Source of the DNA: Promerops cafer
Taxonomy: Eukaryota; Chordata; Aves; Passeriformes; Nectariniidae
DNA: 64,000 nucleotides
Direction of reading: 5' to 3'
Assembly: GCA_013398275.1 (NCBI GenBank)
Contig: VZSE01015197.1
Span: 1,174,911-1,238,910, forward strand
Part shown: positions 38,501 through 50,927 of the stretch, piece by piece
Layout: each line of letters opens with the position of its first letter
Position numbering within the stretch: position 1 is the first letter of the stretch
Made by a program: the position numbers and the translations under genes
Notes under the pieces: generated by a model
Database searches by the model: none
Told to the model about the DNA's origin: nothing
The model's input: the letters and a program-made list of their open reading frames with translations, nothing else

Positions 38501-41500
38501 ATCTTCCTTGTGGATGTTAGTTGCTGTGTTTCCTGAGTTCCAATAAATGATGCGCTATGACAGGAGATATCCAGGACCGCTTTTTTAAAATTGTTCTGAT
38601 TTGAGATAGTTACAAGGGAAAACAGAAAATACATGGAAAAAAAGTGTTACGACTTCTTACGCAAGAATGATACATGCTAACCTTTTATTTCTTTGAAAAT
38701 CATCGTTATAGAAAAGTAGAGAAATTTATGAAAGGAAGTGAAAAATGTGGTAAGAAATTGACAAAAATAGAAACAGATTCTGTAATATTTAGAAAGATTA
38801 GGAGAAATTGGCAAACACTTAAGAACACAGCACTGGGCCATGTTGAGTTCAAAACAGTTTCCTGTAGCATTCAACTTCTTCTTCTCCTTCTTTATCAGGA
38901 GGTGGAACCAATGTTGTGTGTTCAGTCTAATTCACAGCTCTAAGTTACTCTGTACGAATGGACTGAAGTGTGTGATGGGCTCATTTTCCCTAACCTGGCT
39001 GGAAGAACCAAGTACCAGTCTGCCTAACGTGCATTACGCAGTATAGAAAAAACAGTATTTTGTGCAATGCACCACCATTGTTATCACACAACTTTGTGGA
39101 ACTCACTGCAGCCAGGTATTGTCAAAAGTATGATTTAGAATATTTCACAGCTCATTGAATTCTGGGTGATATCTTCCTTTATGATCCATAAAAATATGTA
39201 CAGAGGTGCTCAACCTTTATTCTTCTAATTACAAAATGTTCTGACAGAGTTCTGTAGGAAAGTTCCACCCATTCTACCATCATTGGGTAAATTATAGACA
39301 TTTCAAAGAAAATAATAAATGTCTGCTTAAGACAGTTTTATTTCAGAGGGAAGAAAAGGGTATTAAAAAAGATTAATTTTAACACATGCAAATATTTCTA
39401 ACATATATTCCTCTTTTCAAATACACATAGAGACATCAGCACAAACAGAGAAAAACAATGAAGAAAAAAGAAAGATACTGTGCTTTTGTTTATATCGTAG
39501 TATGATAAGCTATTGATCACTTAAATAATTTTATAAAATTTACTGGTTAATGCTACAAATGAATTATTTAGTGTAACAATCTAATTGAATAAACTTTTAA
39601 GAGAGGTGTTAAATACCCTTTAGAACAACTGAGATGCTTTTTTTCTAAAACTACAAAGTTGTCTTTTTAAGTAAGCATAAGGTTAGAAGAAATATGTCAG
39701 CCATGCCTAGTAGTTCATATTAATTATTTTATCTAAATATACAGGCTAACAATGTGGATAGTGTGGAAATAATCTTTTGAAACTTGTGTTAGGTAACTTT
39801 GTACATTTTCTTTGGTATTTCTAGCTCAAACATTAAGTTATATGTAGGGATATATAACTGTAAAACTATAGCACAGATAGTAAGGAAAATCTACAGCTTT
39901 ATAAATCAAGCCTAATCAGGGCCAAGAAATTAGTCAGAGCAGTGGCACTAGTCAGTCCTGTGGCATGGTGGCACCCTGCCCCAGTACTATCTGAGCTCAC
40001 ACAGCTGAGGCTATCTCAGTATTCCTGAGGCTCCCCTGCTTTAAAGGAAGTGTTGGCAAACTCATCACTTGTTTATCCCATGGTTATCCAGATGCTCGTC
40101 CTCTTCTTATAACTCTCAGTGTACTGTACTATTAGAAAATAGCAACAAAAAAAAAAAAAAAGAGGTAGGGACAAAAGCAGAGACAAGGACCGTCTTGGTG
40201 GAGGAGTGTCCTACCAAGCCCTGCAGGCTCTTCATCCTAAAAATATGAGTTGTTTCTGTGCAGGAGCCCAGCTTCAGAGCTTGTCTGATGCAGGCTGGAA
40301 GAGAACTGGGAAGGGGCTCCCATTTCCTGAGTGATTTGGCAGGTATGATGCTGGATGAACCAGCATTTCATGTGGCAGTGAAAAGCCTGGTTCAGTTTAG
40401 TGTTTGGAAGATGGCTGTGGGTCTCTAGACTCAGGGTGGAACTTTCTGCCTGAGATATCAAAGGAGCAGTGGTGACCCTGACACCACACCCCAGCAAGGC
40501 ACAGCTGTGAAGATATGTCTTGTGCTCTAGCCCAAAACAGTTCTCCAGGAATGTGTGTTTTGGAAATATCTTTTATGTTGCCTTACTTACACCTTGAACA
40601 ATACAGTCTGAGAACTTGGCGGACAGCTTCTACTCCTGGGGTCTGCAGCCTAAAAGAACATTTTAGCACCTATCTTGTAGACAGACGAGGTGGTTTTGGA
40701 AATAACCCTTAGTGTCAGACTTGCAAAGCTATTCAGAGGATTAACTCCTATTGAGCATCTCAGCTTTGAAGGAAATTGCACTAGGAAGTACTCACTGAGG
40801 CAGAGTTGCAGCTACTGTAAGTAAATACCATTGATTTGGACTTTCACAGAGCTCCATAACAGAGTATATTTAAAGAAGCAGGATGCACATAAGATTTAAA
40901 AATAAATATGAAAAATCAGAGTCCTGGTGCCCTGACATATTTATGATTACAAAAATTATAATCATCCTTAAAAAAAAAAAACCACAAAAAAAAGCACACA
41001 AACAAAACCAAAAATCCCCACTCCTAGAAGTGAAACTGGTAGTGAGATCAATCCTCTGAACAATCCTCTGAATCTGAGATCTTTCCTTTTTCTGAAGTAA
41101 GGTTTTTTATTTGGAACTCTCAGGAGTAAACTAACAAATGCTGGTAGCAGCTATACTTCCAGCTGTTCTGCCTGCTGTGTTTCCTTGGTCATCTCCTCCT
41201 GTCCTCTAGTCCTGGGATAAGACCTGGAGAGGAGGCAGCTGGTTAAGTTGCACATTATGGTTAGAACAAGCTGTTTCTGAGCATTCTTGAAAGCATTCAG
41301 GTGTCTAACAGAGAAGATGGCTGGGAATTTAGGTCAGGTGGAGATCATAAAGAGGATTAATTGCTGAACTACCCTGCCAAAAGTAGGGGTGTGGAGCAGT
41401 CCAGCTTCTTGTGTTCCTTGGTGGGTCCAGCCCTTAAAACAGCCTGTTTCCTCACTGAAACATTGTTTTACCCCAAGACACACAGCCAAGGGAGAGCAGA

Positions 41501-44500
41501 AGACTAGCAGAAGGAGCAGGATCATTAACCAGTCAGAGAAGTTCTTTCAGGTAAAGGAATGTGTCTGAAGTGAATAAAGAAAATAACAGGTTCTAACTTT
41601 CATCTTCTTTCATACACTGTTTCTTTTTCGTCCTGTTGATCCAAACTCTGGTGACTGCCTTTCCTACATTCAGAAGTCTCTTTCAAAGAGATGTGAATTT
41701 ACACACTTTAAAGACTTAGTTGTACTATTGATCATTGAATATTCCTTTGAACATCGAATTTAAACATTTCCCTTTTTGACCCAATGAAAATGATTATTTT
41801 TGTTGTTATGGAAAAGGTTTTACTTTTCTTTAATCTCATATATTCATTTTCAAATTGCACAGACTGTAGTTACCCTAGAATACCCTTCAAGGTATTCAGC
41901 ACTCAGTTTTTTAATGACAACATATTTTATTACATTTATTTCCTTTCAGCAAAGTTTCTAAGACCTTAAAAAACCCATGGAACTATTTTACAGTTTAGAT
42001 GGTATGCTGAGCTGGTTGCTATCCATGGTTGGGTCATTTTGCTTCATTGATTCTTTTTTTCCTCTGTCTTAACTATTTGAGTGAGTGGTACAGCATGAAA
42101 TAGCACAGTAACTGTTCAACATAAAATTTCCAAATGACAATTTATGGAGTTTATTCAAAAGAAATGAAAAATTTTCTAAAAGAAAAAGACAAATCTATGT
42201 GAAATATTTAAGCAGCAATAAACAATGGTTTGTTTACACTGGAAAGTCTATTTACATAATCCAAACAGCAAACAAACTCTTACTGGGTCCCAACCTGCCA
42301 GACTCATAAAATATTTAAAGAGTTCTAATATTGCATTTCAAATTGAGCTTTTGGAAGTTTCTCTTGTGTGTAGCTTACTAGTTTTTAAACCAATGAGAAT
42401 ATTAAGTTTGGGGTTGTTTTCTTTTCGGTTTTAATTTGTCACTTGTTCAGCTGCTGTTCACTGATATTACTACGGTACAAAAATGAAGCTGTTGTTTTGA
42501 GATTGTTTTTTGAAAAAAAATAACATATTGTTCTTATTATGCTATGTGTGATGTGATTTTCCCTGTGGATTATCCTGGTAGAACTAATACGTTTACAGAA
42601 TTTGAATTAAAACAGATTACATACCTGCAAAGGAGTGCACTACAGATTTTGTTTTCTCTTCAAATCTCAAAAATAAGAAATTGTTTTGAAAAGACAAGTT
42701 GAAAGTACCAAGAGAGAAAAGAAATAAGAGCAGTATCACAAATAATCAAAACAATCTTGTATTCCAGATATTAAACCTCAACCTCTTCCCTTTTTTTACC
42801 CTCAGTAAAGCAGGGATGTATTTTGACTGTCTCTAAAAGCAGTAAAACAATACCATCTTCTCAGCTTATGGATGTTTGTGTATCAGGACTCCAGTTGAGA
42901 CCTTCTGTGTAATCAAACCCGTTACATAGTTATTTTGGCATTTTACTATCACGGGATCATAAGAAATGACCCAATGCTACAAGGTTTCATTTGTAAGGCT
43001 GTGCACAACTTAGAATTATCTGCTATGACATTTGACAACTCAGGAAATAAACCAACTTGTTAGTAGTACAGTCCTGTGTATCCTCATCAATTTCGCATTC
43101 AATCATTCGTATATCTGAAAACCTTCAGCAAGTGACATTTAAAAAACAAACAAACAAACATCCATTGCAACGTGTCCTTGTTCAGGAGTACAGAAAACCA
43201 AAACAAGATGTTTTTAATGGTATATGACATTGTAAACAATTTAAGCCTTCAGCATAAGTTGAAAGGACACGTTAGTTTAGGATTTTAGATTTTTAGCTGA
43301 AGTGTAGGATAACCACATGACGCTATTACTGCTCAAATAGTGAAGAGAAGCCTTGTGTCCATGTTATTCTCAGAAGAACCTAGGCTCCTATTTTCCTGTG
43401 CACGTGAAGAAAGCTTTCCACTGGAGAAGGCTGCGCAAAATGTGCTTTCCACTGTCAGGCTGTGATGCTCTTCCTAGCCAGCCAAGCAGAACTGGTACCT
43501 GATTTGTAGGCAGACTCATGATGCCTCTACCACTAACCCCTTTCAAAAAAAAACCCAAACAAAAACCTCAAACACCGTATCCATCAACATTTTCACGTAT
43601 GCTTCAAGAGAAAAGTGGAATCAGGCATAGGTGGACCAGGCACACAGTTTGCAGTATGCAGACATAGATGATTATCAGCTGTCATGGTAACACCTCCATT
43701 TACTGGGATTCTATCCTCAGTAATTCAGCAGATTTCTAAAAGGCCAAAAGATGCATAGATCCTAATTCTCAGGTCTGCCTTCTGTTTGTTTAAGGATTTA
43801 TTTTTTTTTGTCTGTTCAATTTCTGTGTGATTTCTTCTGTAGGTTTCAGCAGAATATATACATATGCACACATACAACTACGTATGTATGTGTATTGTTT
43901 TGTAAATGTTCTCAGTCATGCTTTCTTCTGCTTTGCATCATTTACTCATATACCTTCCATGTTCTCATTTATTTTTTGCGCAATTAAACCTTATAATAAA
44001 TTATTAAATATAACCTGACAGTGACAGAGTCTTCCTGTTTTGTTTCCTTCTGGGTATGGTGGGGGAGTGAAGGGGGTGAATGAGTGGGGGAGGAGAGCAG
44101 GGGCTACACTTCAATTGCATCCCCAAAAAGAAAACACTGAAATTACTGTGGTGAGTGGCAAGAAGCCTGTAAAACCACAAAGCTGTCAGATACCAAGCTG
44201 CTGTTCATACTTTTAAATCTAGGTTCAAGGAGCCCTGATACATTTGCTTTTGTCAGCTGAATAGCACTGTTTGCCCAGCAGCAAAATAACACCTCCTGTG
44301 TGGAAAATCATGGGTATTTATTATTCTATAGATCTCTCAATTTGAGATGCAAAACCCATGAATACAGACAACATCAAACACATTTTCTTTCTCACCCTGT
44401 CACATAGGCTTCTCATACACATAGATTTCTCAGACCAAATTAACTTTATGTAAACATATGCAGCTCCATTCTGTATATTAGAGCTGTTCTAAAATTGATA

Positions 44501-45538
44501 CTTAAGAGTCCACCTACTAGGTAAAAGTGTTTCAATTGCAGAAGGACAAGTAGTGTCTAAGGCTGCCTATGAATTAAGGGATAGGGTAACTCTGCAGCCT
44601 GCAATACAACACCAACACAGCCATGGTCACGTCACCGTCCTCCCAAAGCAGCCTGGGCCATGCCCAGCACAGCCAGTTTGACCTTCCACATCTTGCCAGC
44701 ACAGAGAAAATAAAGCCTATGCTGACGATAAAAGGCCTGTGCTTTGATTGCTTCATTCTTAAGAAAGAACTTAAAGGTCTTTTCTTATGTTTGTGTGAGA
44801 CGTTTTTGCAGTTGGCATAAATCTCCTCTGTCTGCCAGAGTGATGATTCTTGTCCTCTTCTTTCTCTGCTGTGTATGCCATGAAAATTGGATCTTCCATA
44901 ACTGTTAGAAGGAGGTTAGAAGAACATTAAAAGGAAGAAAAAAAATAAAGAAAGAAAAAAATTGAAGGACTTTTCTCAAAGCAGCTACCACTTTGAAAAA
45001 GCAGAAAAATTTTTCTTCAGATGCTGATTTATTATTGGGAAGTATGAAACCATCAATAAAAATGGGGTTTTGTCTTCTTGTTTTCTGTGAATAGATTTCA
45101 GATTCAAGTCATATGAAAAAAAAGAAGTTGCAGCTTGAATATGTTTCCCAGCTGTCTCACATCTGGCCTCTGGTAAAGCACCAGTGAAATGCCCCCTTCC
45201 CCTCACACACACTCTTCAGATACTGACGCAGTCTCTCCTACACCCGTCTTAAAACATGAATTATTCTGAAGCTCTTGACTATGCTAAGAATTAGTCATTT
45301 CATTAAGACAACTTAATGTTACAGTGCCTGAGTGAACTGGTGTGGAGGAAGGGTGATTTCTGAAGCAAAAGGTCGGTCCCTAGCCTATGGCCACTCTAGG
45401 AAGAGTTTCATCCTGGTACAAAGAGTGACCCAACAGCCAGAATGAGAGAAATCGGCTTTATAAAGACACACGGACAGTGGAGCTCATCACTGGATCACAC
45501 AGGAGTGAGATCTGAGAGGAGACAGGTGGAAAGCAAGA

Positions 45539-45587
45539 GTCTCACACCCACTGTGAAAATGGGGTCTCACACCCGCCGTGAAACACA
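45539..45587 (+). repeat. Two-copy 25-bp tandem repeat
   Basis: The unit starting gtctcacacccactgtgaaa is repeated at 45564 with a few changes. It accounts for part of a 118-codon open frame (45442-45798) that ends in a long Lys-rich A-run translation and is not considered a gene. Confidence 0.6.
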
Positions 45588-45701
45588 CATTTCCCTAAGC
45601 ACACCCCCGACTAAGGGTGTGAGGAGACAAGACAGAAGCAGTGAAATTGGCTCCTGTCTTTCCACTTCTAAACTTCAGGGCTTGAATAGAATTATTAAGG
45701 G

Positions 45702-45789
45702 GAAAAAAAAAAAAAGACTCAGTGTTCCAAAACATGGACTGTTACAATACAAAAAAAGGAAAAAAAATAAAAGAAAAAAAAAAAAAGAG
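45702..45789 (+). repeat. A-rich low-complexity tract
   Basis: Several runs of 7 to 13 A are interrupted by short segments. They may be expanded A tracts or the tail of an old retro-insert, but no body upstream was recognised. Confidence 0.6.
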
Positions 45790-47605
45790 ATGCACTGAAA
45801 CAGCTATCCTAAAGAATTGTAGTGAAGCTGAACTGGAAAAAACAGGTAAGACAAAGAATATCATAGAATATAATTTTTTGCCTCAGTTTTACAGGTGATG
45901 ACTTGAGGAAAAAAGATATTAACAAAGACACGAATAATAAAACAGCTATCAATCCAAAAGAGGCCATTTGTTAATAACATGGAACAGAGTAGAGTCTCTA
46001 AATGAGCTGTAAAGCATTAAAGGATATTCATCCAAAAAAATTAATAGTAAGATCATATTTTAAAATCTTCAATTTTTCCCATAGATATAGTTTAAGATTG
46101 GACTGTAAGATTTAGGGGATATAAAGAGTAGACACAGAAGAGAAAGATCTTAATAAATATACAGTACAAACCATGAGTAAGCTTCATCTCAACAGGTGAT
46201 CTTACCTAGATCTGAGTAGAGTACAAAGCTTTTGATAAAGCCTCTGTGATCCTCCTCTTCTTTCTGAAGACATACATTTAGTCAGAAACATAGTGAAGGA
46301 AACTGCATTATACATGATTGTATAGTCAAATGTCTAATTCCAATATAGCTGATTTTGCTTACTTTCCCACTGAAACCAATAAATGCAATAAAAATCCAGA
46401 TAGACTTGCAAACTGCAACATGCATGAGATTAGCACTGTATCATAAAAGCCTGAAAAGGCCCTTTGATTTGGGGAAATACTAATATGTTTCCTGAAATTC
46501 CAGCAGCCTCATATATTGTGGTAGGGGAAGGAATACATTTTCTGCTCACTATTTTTTTCCTTTGGAATAAGAGATATTCTCAATCAGACCACTAGAGATA
46601 TGACAGAGAGAATACAGCAAACTAATATAATAGTTTAAACTATTAATTTGGATCTCTGATTTTATGTTCTAGATTTACAACTATGCTAGAAGATGTAGAA
46701 AATACTAGAAAGATGTAGAAAACTTCAAGATATCACCTGTCCTCTGTGCACAAAATAGGAATAGCAATGCCTAGCATGATGCTGTTCCTGACAAATCACC
46801 CTTAACATGTTTTTTCAGCTAATACCACAGTAAGCATTTAGCTGACAAAGGAACTTGAGTAAGCCATTTGTTTTCCCAATGCGAAAAAAAGGGAAAAAAA
46901 CACAAAAAATGTCACTTTTTCATAGGCTGTAGAACTGATAGGTTTTTACAAGTTGAAAATTCTGGTAAGAAAATTCAATATTTTTATGTATGCCTTTTTT
47001 TTTTTTTTTTTTGGTTCAGAGGGGGATAGTAGGATGAGCTGTTAACACATCCATCCCTACCTGCCTCAGTATATTATGTGAATTGATTTGTTACTCACTT
47101 TTTTGTGATAAGCAGTGGTGATGCAGAAGATCAGCAGAAAATCTAACACCAAAACAGCAGCAGAAATCCTTTCAGCTAGGTAGGTAATAAACCATTTCTG
47201 ATCTCAAGTTGCTAAAATATTATTGCAACAAATACAATTGGTATTTTGTAAAAGTATAAATCAGCATGAACTTTTTATGACAAACTAAGCTGAAAAATCA
47301 ATGATTATATGAAAACATTATTCTATGACAGCTCATGCTCAATATTCACACTTTACAGCAATTTCCTCATTTCTAAAAAGCCTTTGTTATGCTGAACCAG
47401 TTCTTAACAAAGTTGTGACTGGGATGACCAAAGGTGAGTGAACACAGCACAGCAGTGTGAAAAAAAAAAAAAGGCTATGCTTTGTATAACCCTTTTCTGT
47501 CTCCTTCCCTCCCCGGTGAGAAAGCAATCCATATGTAAGTGACTCAATATATAGTTAATACAAGTTGTCAGTCTACTTAAATGAATGTTCTTGGCTAATG
47601 CAAAG

Positions 47606-48490
47606 CTGTGAGGAGTGGCCAATACCCCAGAGGGCTGTCTGAAAGCTGCCCTTCAGAAGGACCTCAGTGGGTTGGAGAGATGGGCAGAGAACTGTTTGAA
47701 ATTCAATGAGGTCAAATGAGGGTCCTGCACCTGGAGAGAAATAACCCAACACACCAGTGCAGGCTGGGGCTGATCTGCTGGACAGCAGCTCTGCACAGAA
47801 GGATGTGGGGGTCCTGGTGTCCTGGGGTCCATTAGGAAGAGCATTGCCAGCAGTTCAAGGGAGGTGATTCCACCCCTCTACTCAGCCCTAGTGAGGCCAC
47901 ATTTGGAGTGCTGTATCCAGTTCTGGGCTCCTCAGTGCAAGAGAGACATGGAGCTCCTGGTGTGGGTCCAGCACAAGGCAACAAAGGTGGTCAAGGGGCT
48001 GGAGAATCTTTTTTATGAGGAAAGGCTGAGGAAGCTGGGCCTGTTCAGCCTCGAGAAGAGATGACTGAGAGGAGACATCATCAGTGTCACAGAATCACAG
48101 AACCAGCTATGTTGAGAAAAACCTTTTAGATCATCAAGTCCAACCTGTAAGTCCGTAAGTATCTGAAGGGAGGGTGTCAAGAAGATTAATTAATCCAGGC
48201 TTTTCTCAGTGGTGCTAAGCAATAGAACAAGAGGCAATGGGCAGAAACTGATGCACAGGAAGATTCACCTGAATGTGAGGAAGAATCTCTTTACTGTTTG
48301 GGTGCCCAAGCACTGGGACAGATTGCTCAGAGAGGCTGTGGAGTCTCCCTCACTGGAGATATTCAAGAATCATCTGGACACAATCCTGTGCCATGTGCTC
48401 CAGGATGACCCTGCTTGAGCAGGGAGGTTGAAACAGATGGTCTCTTCCCACTGTGGTCTCTTCCAACCTGCCATGTGGTTCTGTGATTAT
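47606..48490 (+). mobile_element. CR1 LINE, 5'-truncated, ORF2 3' part and tail
   Basis: This is the largest transposon in the window. It begins in the reverse-transcriptase ORF's C-terminal part and runs to the CR1 3' tail (gtctcttccaacctgccatg, then ttctgtgattat). Translation shows broken pieces typical of CR1 ORF2, such as YSALVRPHLECC with FWAPQ at 47876-47935 and RTRGNGQK with SPSLEIFK at 48221-48397. Several stops and frameshifts make it dead. A short antisense CR1 tail interrupts it at 48087-48149. Orientation is +. Confidence 0.92.
48087..48149 (-). mobile_element. Short antisense CR1 3' tail nested in a CR1
   Basis: The bases tcacagaatcacagaacc through ttttagatcatcaagtccaa are the reverse complement of the CR1 3' end. 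They break the host CR1 between atcatcagtgt and aagtatctgaaggg, a join that is continuous in ordinary CR1 copies. It is a severely truncated later insertion in opposite orientation. Confidence 0.8.
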
Positions 48491-50821
48491 AAAGGCTGTC
48501 CCATAGGAGATACCAAACAATCATTTAATATTTCCATGGGCAGCAAGTTATTTTTTCAGGGTACCAGGAAGATCATCTCAATGCTCAAGAGATTTTCTAT
48601 TCAGTACTGCATGCAATGGTATCAGTTATTTTCTGCTCTAATTCAAAAAGAAATCTATTCTGTTCTTAACAAAAAAAATTCACAAAAGTCTCTCCCATTA
48701 TCATCCCCTTTTTTTAATCACCTAGTATTGTACCTGCCTTGATGACGGATGTCAGGAAAACTGCCCCATTTGTTCTAGCCTAAGCAAAAAGGCTTTCTTT
48801 GAAAACTGCAACCTAGGCAGGAAAAGTTAAACTTATAGTAACTTGGCTTGAAATGCATTGATTTCTTTGGAATGGAGTCATATCTTCAAATGAAACTAAA
48901 TAACAACCTGTAATAACTAAAGGTAGAGAGAGACAAGAAAATGGCTTCAAGGTATAAGCCGATTTATTCTTATAGTGCTCAAGTCTGTGGTGAGGTAATG
49001 CTTATTTTTAGGTGAAAAGCATTGGAGAAAAGAACAGCGGTAATATTATCAAAGTCACACAGGTAATCCACAGCTCAAGTTCTCAGCTATTCATTGGTGA
49101 ATGGGAGCTAAAATCTGTCTTCAGGTGTACTCCCTCTTTAATGTTCTGCTCACTCTACAATGAAACCACAGCTGCCCCAAAGTGCTTCCATTGGGGTAGA
49201 CAAGTTATGTGCTTAGTTCACAGGCAAAGGAAAGCAATCAGTGACACTAATGACAGTAATCCCAGCTAGCCAGCTGCTGAGCCATCACCAGAGGGCTTTC
49301 CTCTCCAGGATCAAAAAGGTTCACATCTTCTTATCTGGCTGTCCTGAATCCCATATGAGACTTTCTCAGGTATGCCTCTTTAGTATTAATGTGTTCATTG
49401 GAAAGGATAACAGAAAATACTGATTACAAAGAGTCTTATCCTTGAATCCAATGCTATCTTAATGGAAAGAAAAAAGAAAGAAAATTTTCTCAGAAGTTTA
49501 CACTGGTGAAGGTATGCGACACTATAGAGAAGGCTGCCGAAGCCACAAACCAACACCTTCTGTGTTATAACCGCGTATGAAGTTAGTCTGCTGCCAGAAT
49601 GTTTTCAGCTCCTGTGTACTTTAAATGACAGGATGGTGCATATACTTACCTCCAAATTCAGGAAAAATTATGTCTTTTTTTACCAGCTGTTATGCTACCC
49701 ACCAGAGAAAGTCATTTTCTGTGCCAGTGAGTACTTACCAAAAGACAAAAAAATCCTATAAGTAACTAGGGAAAAAAATTAAAATCTTTTATTTGATTGT
49801 CATCAAGGACAGGTGAATCTGGATAGAGCTGCAGATTTCAGCAGCATCCCCACCCTTCAGTTTAACTGCTCTAGACTTCATTTTTCTTTTTCTGAAGTTT
49901 CACCTTCAGTTTTATCAGGTCAAGATAATAATCTCCAAGTTAATGAATTTGAGAGCTGAGATTATCAGCTGTCAGTTAAATATGGATGAAAAAAATCATT
50001 AGATTCTTTTTCTTTTAACTAACAACAACTGAAAGCCTATGTGCCTTTTCTCATTTGAAGTGAGCAAAACCTCCCTTAGGCATTTGTTTTCTTTAACTAT
50101 ACATAACCTTTTGTAATTACTGACTTTAACATCCCAGTCAAGATTTTGCAGAAACATGTCAGAGGCTTGTCATGTGTCTCTTTAGTTTTTATGTTCTCAA
50201 CAAAGGTGTTATGCTGACAGGAGGTTATTAAGTATATTTTCGACATCAGTACAATTTCTGTTAAGTATTACTATTTCTCTGCAAGTTTGGGAATTTTTTT
50301 TTGCAGGACACTTTTCAACCTTCAATGCACCGACTTTGGTTTTGAGGAGGAAGCACTGATGGACCAGAGAGTTGTTTTAGCAAGAGATTCGAACTGCTCT
50401 GTCAAGACCTTCATGTATTTTGTCACGAGCCTTGTTTGACTGGCATGTTGGGTATCCTAACTGGGTGTCACTGAAATAGTTTACCCCACAGCTGAAAGGC
50501 AGAAATCCAGCATGAATGCGTTCAAGCCCAGGGAATGGTGGTTGGTTCAGTAAAGACCCACAGAGATGGTTTGATACCTTGTGTTCATACTGAATGACTT
50601 CACGAAGGAAGAAGGAAGCTAATTTCACTCCTTTCCTGGTTCTCCTCACCCCTTACTGCAGTTCTTATTTTCTGTCTGTTTCCCATGGCCCAGAAGCACT
50701 GCTGCCTCCTTCCAGCTCTCGAGGAATGTATCATAACCCCCAGCAACTGTACAAGTACTTCCCTGCTTTTCCTCTGGATGCTAATGAAGATTATCCTGCT
50801 GTATTCAGCCATGGTGTGATC
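48491..50821. other. Non-coding stretch, no gene recognised
   Basis: This is AT-rich sequence with short frames only. A possible + strand acceptor (tctgtttcccatggcccag, ending 50690-50696) precedes an open frame discussed under findings; nothing else stands out. Confidence 0.45.
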
Positions 50822-50927
50822 TCACCCTGAGCACTATGTGCAGTTCTGGTTCCCCCAAATTTAGAAGTAGGTGGAGGTATTTGAATGTGTCCAGAGGGGA
50901 GCAACAAAGCTGGTGAAAGGCCTAGTA
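50822..50927 (+). mobile_element. CR1 LINE fragment
   Basis: The segment with tgtgcagttctggttccccc and gtgtccagaggggagcaaca, then agctggtgaaaggcct, matches the central part of the CR1 3' region, truncated at both ends. Confidence 0.75.

Larger units (their letters stand above)
34276..47605. other. Region between DOK6 and CR1 copy, mostly featureless
   Basis: This is AT-rich, probably intergenic or CD226-intronic sequence. I see A/C-rich low complexity near 40970-41025 and 43540-43575, an ATATA palindrome at 35153-35170, a 12-bp tandem repeat near 41047 and a 19-20-bp one near 46685. No exon with good splice sites was recognised apart from the weak candidate at 35408. Open frames are short and have no family resemblance. 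Confidence 0.5.

Noticed and set aside
44052..44104. G-rich stretch considered as a G-quadruplex
   Set aside because: Two loops are about nine bases, longer than the usual limit; only a weak candidate.
47864..48418. Two ORFs resembling a reverse-transcriptase C-terminus
   Set aside because: They are broken pieces of the CR1 ORF2 and not host genes.
49640..49745. - strand segment with two donor-like sites and an AQKMTFSGG string considered as CD226 membrane exon
   Set aside because: Stops follow at once and no hydrophobic stretch is present.
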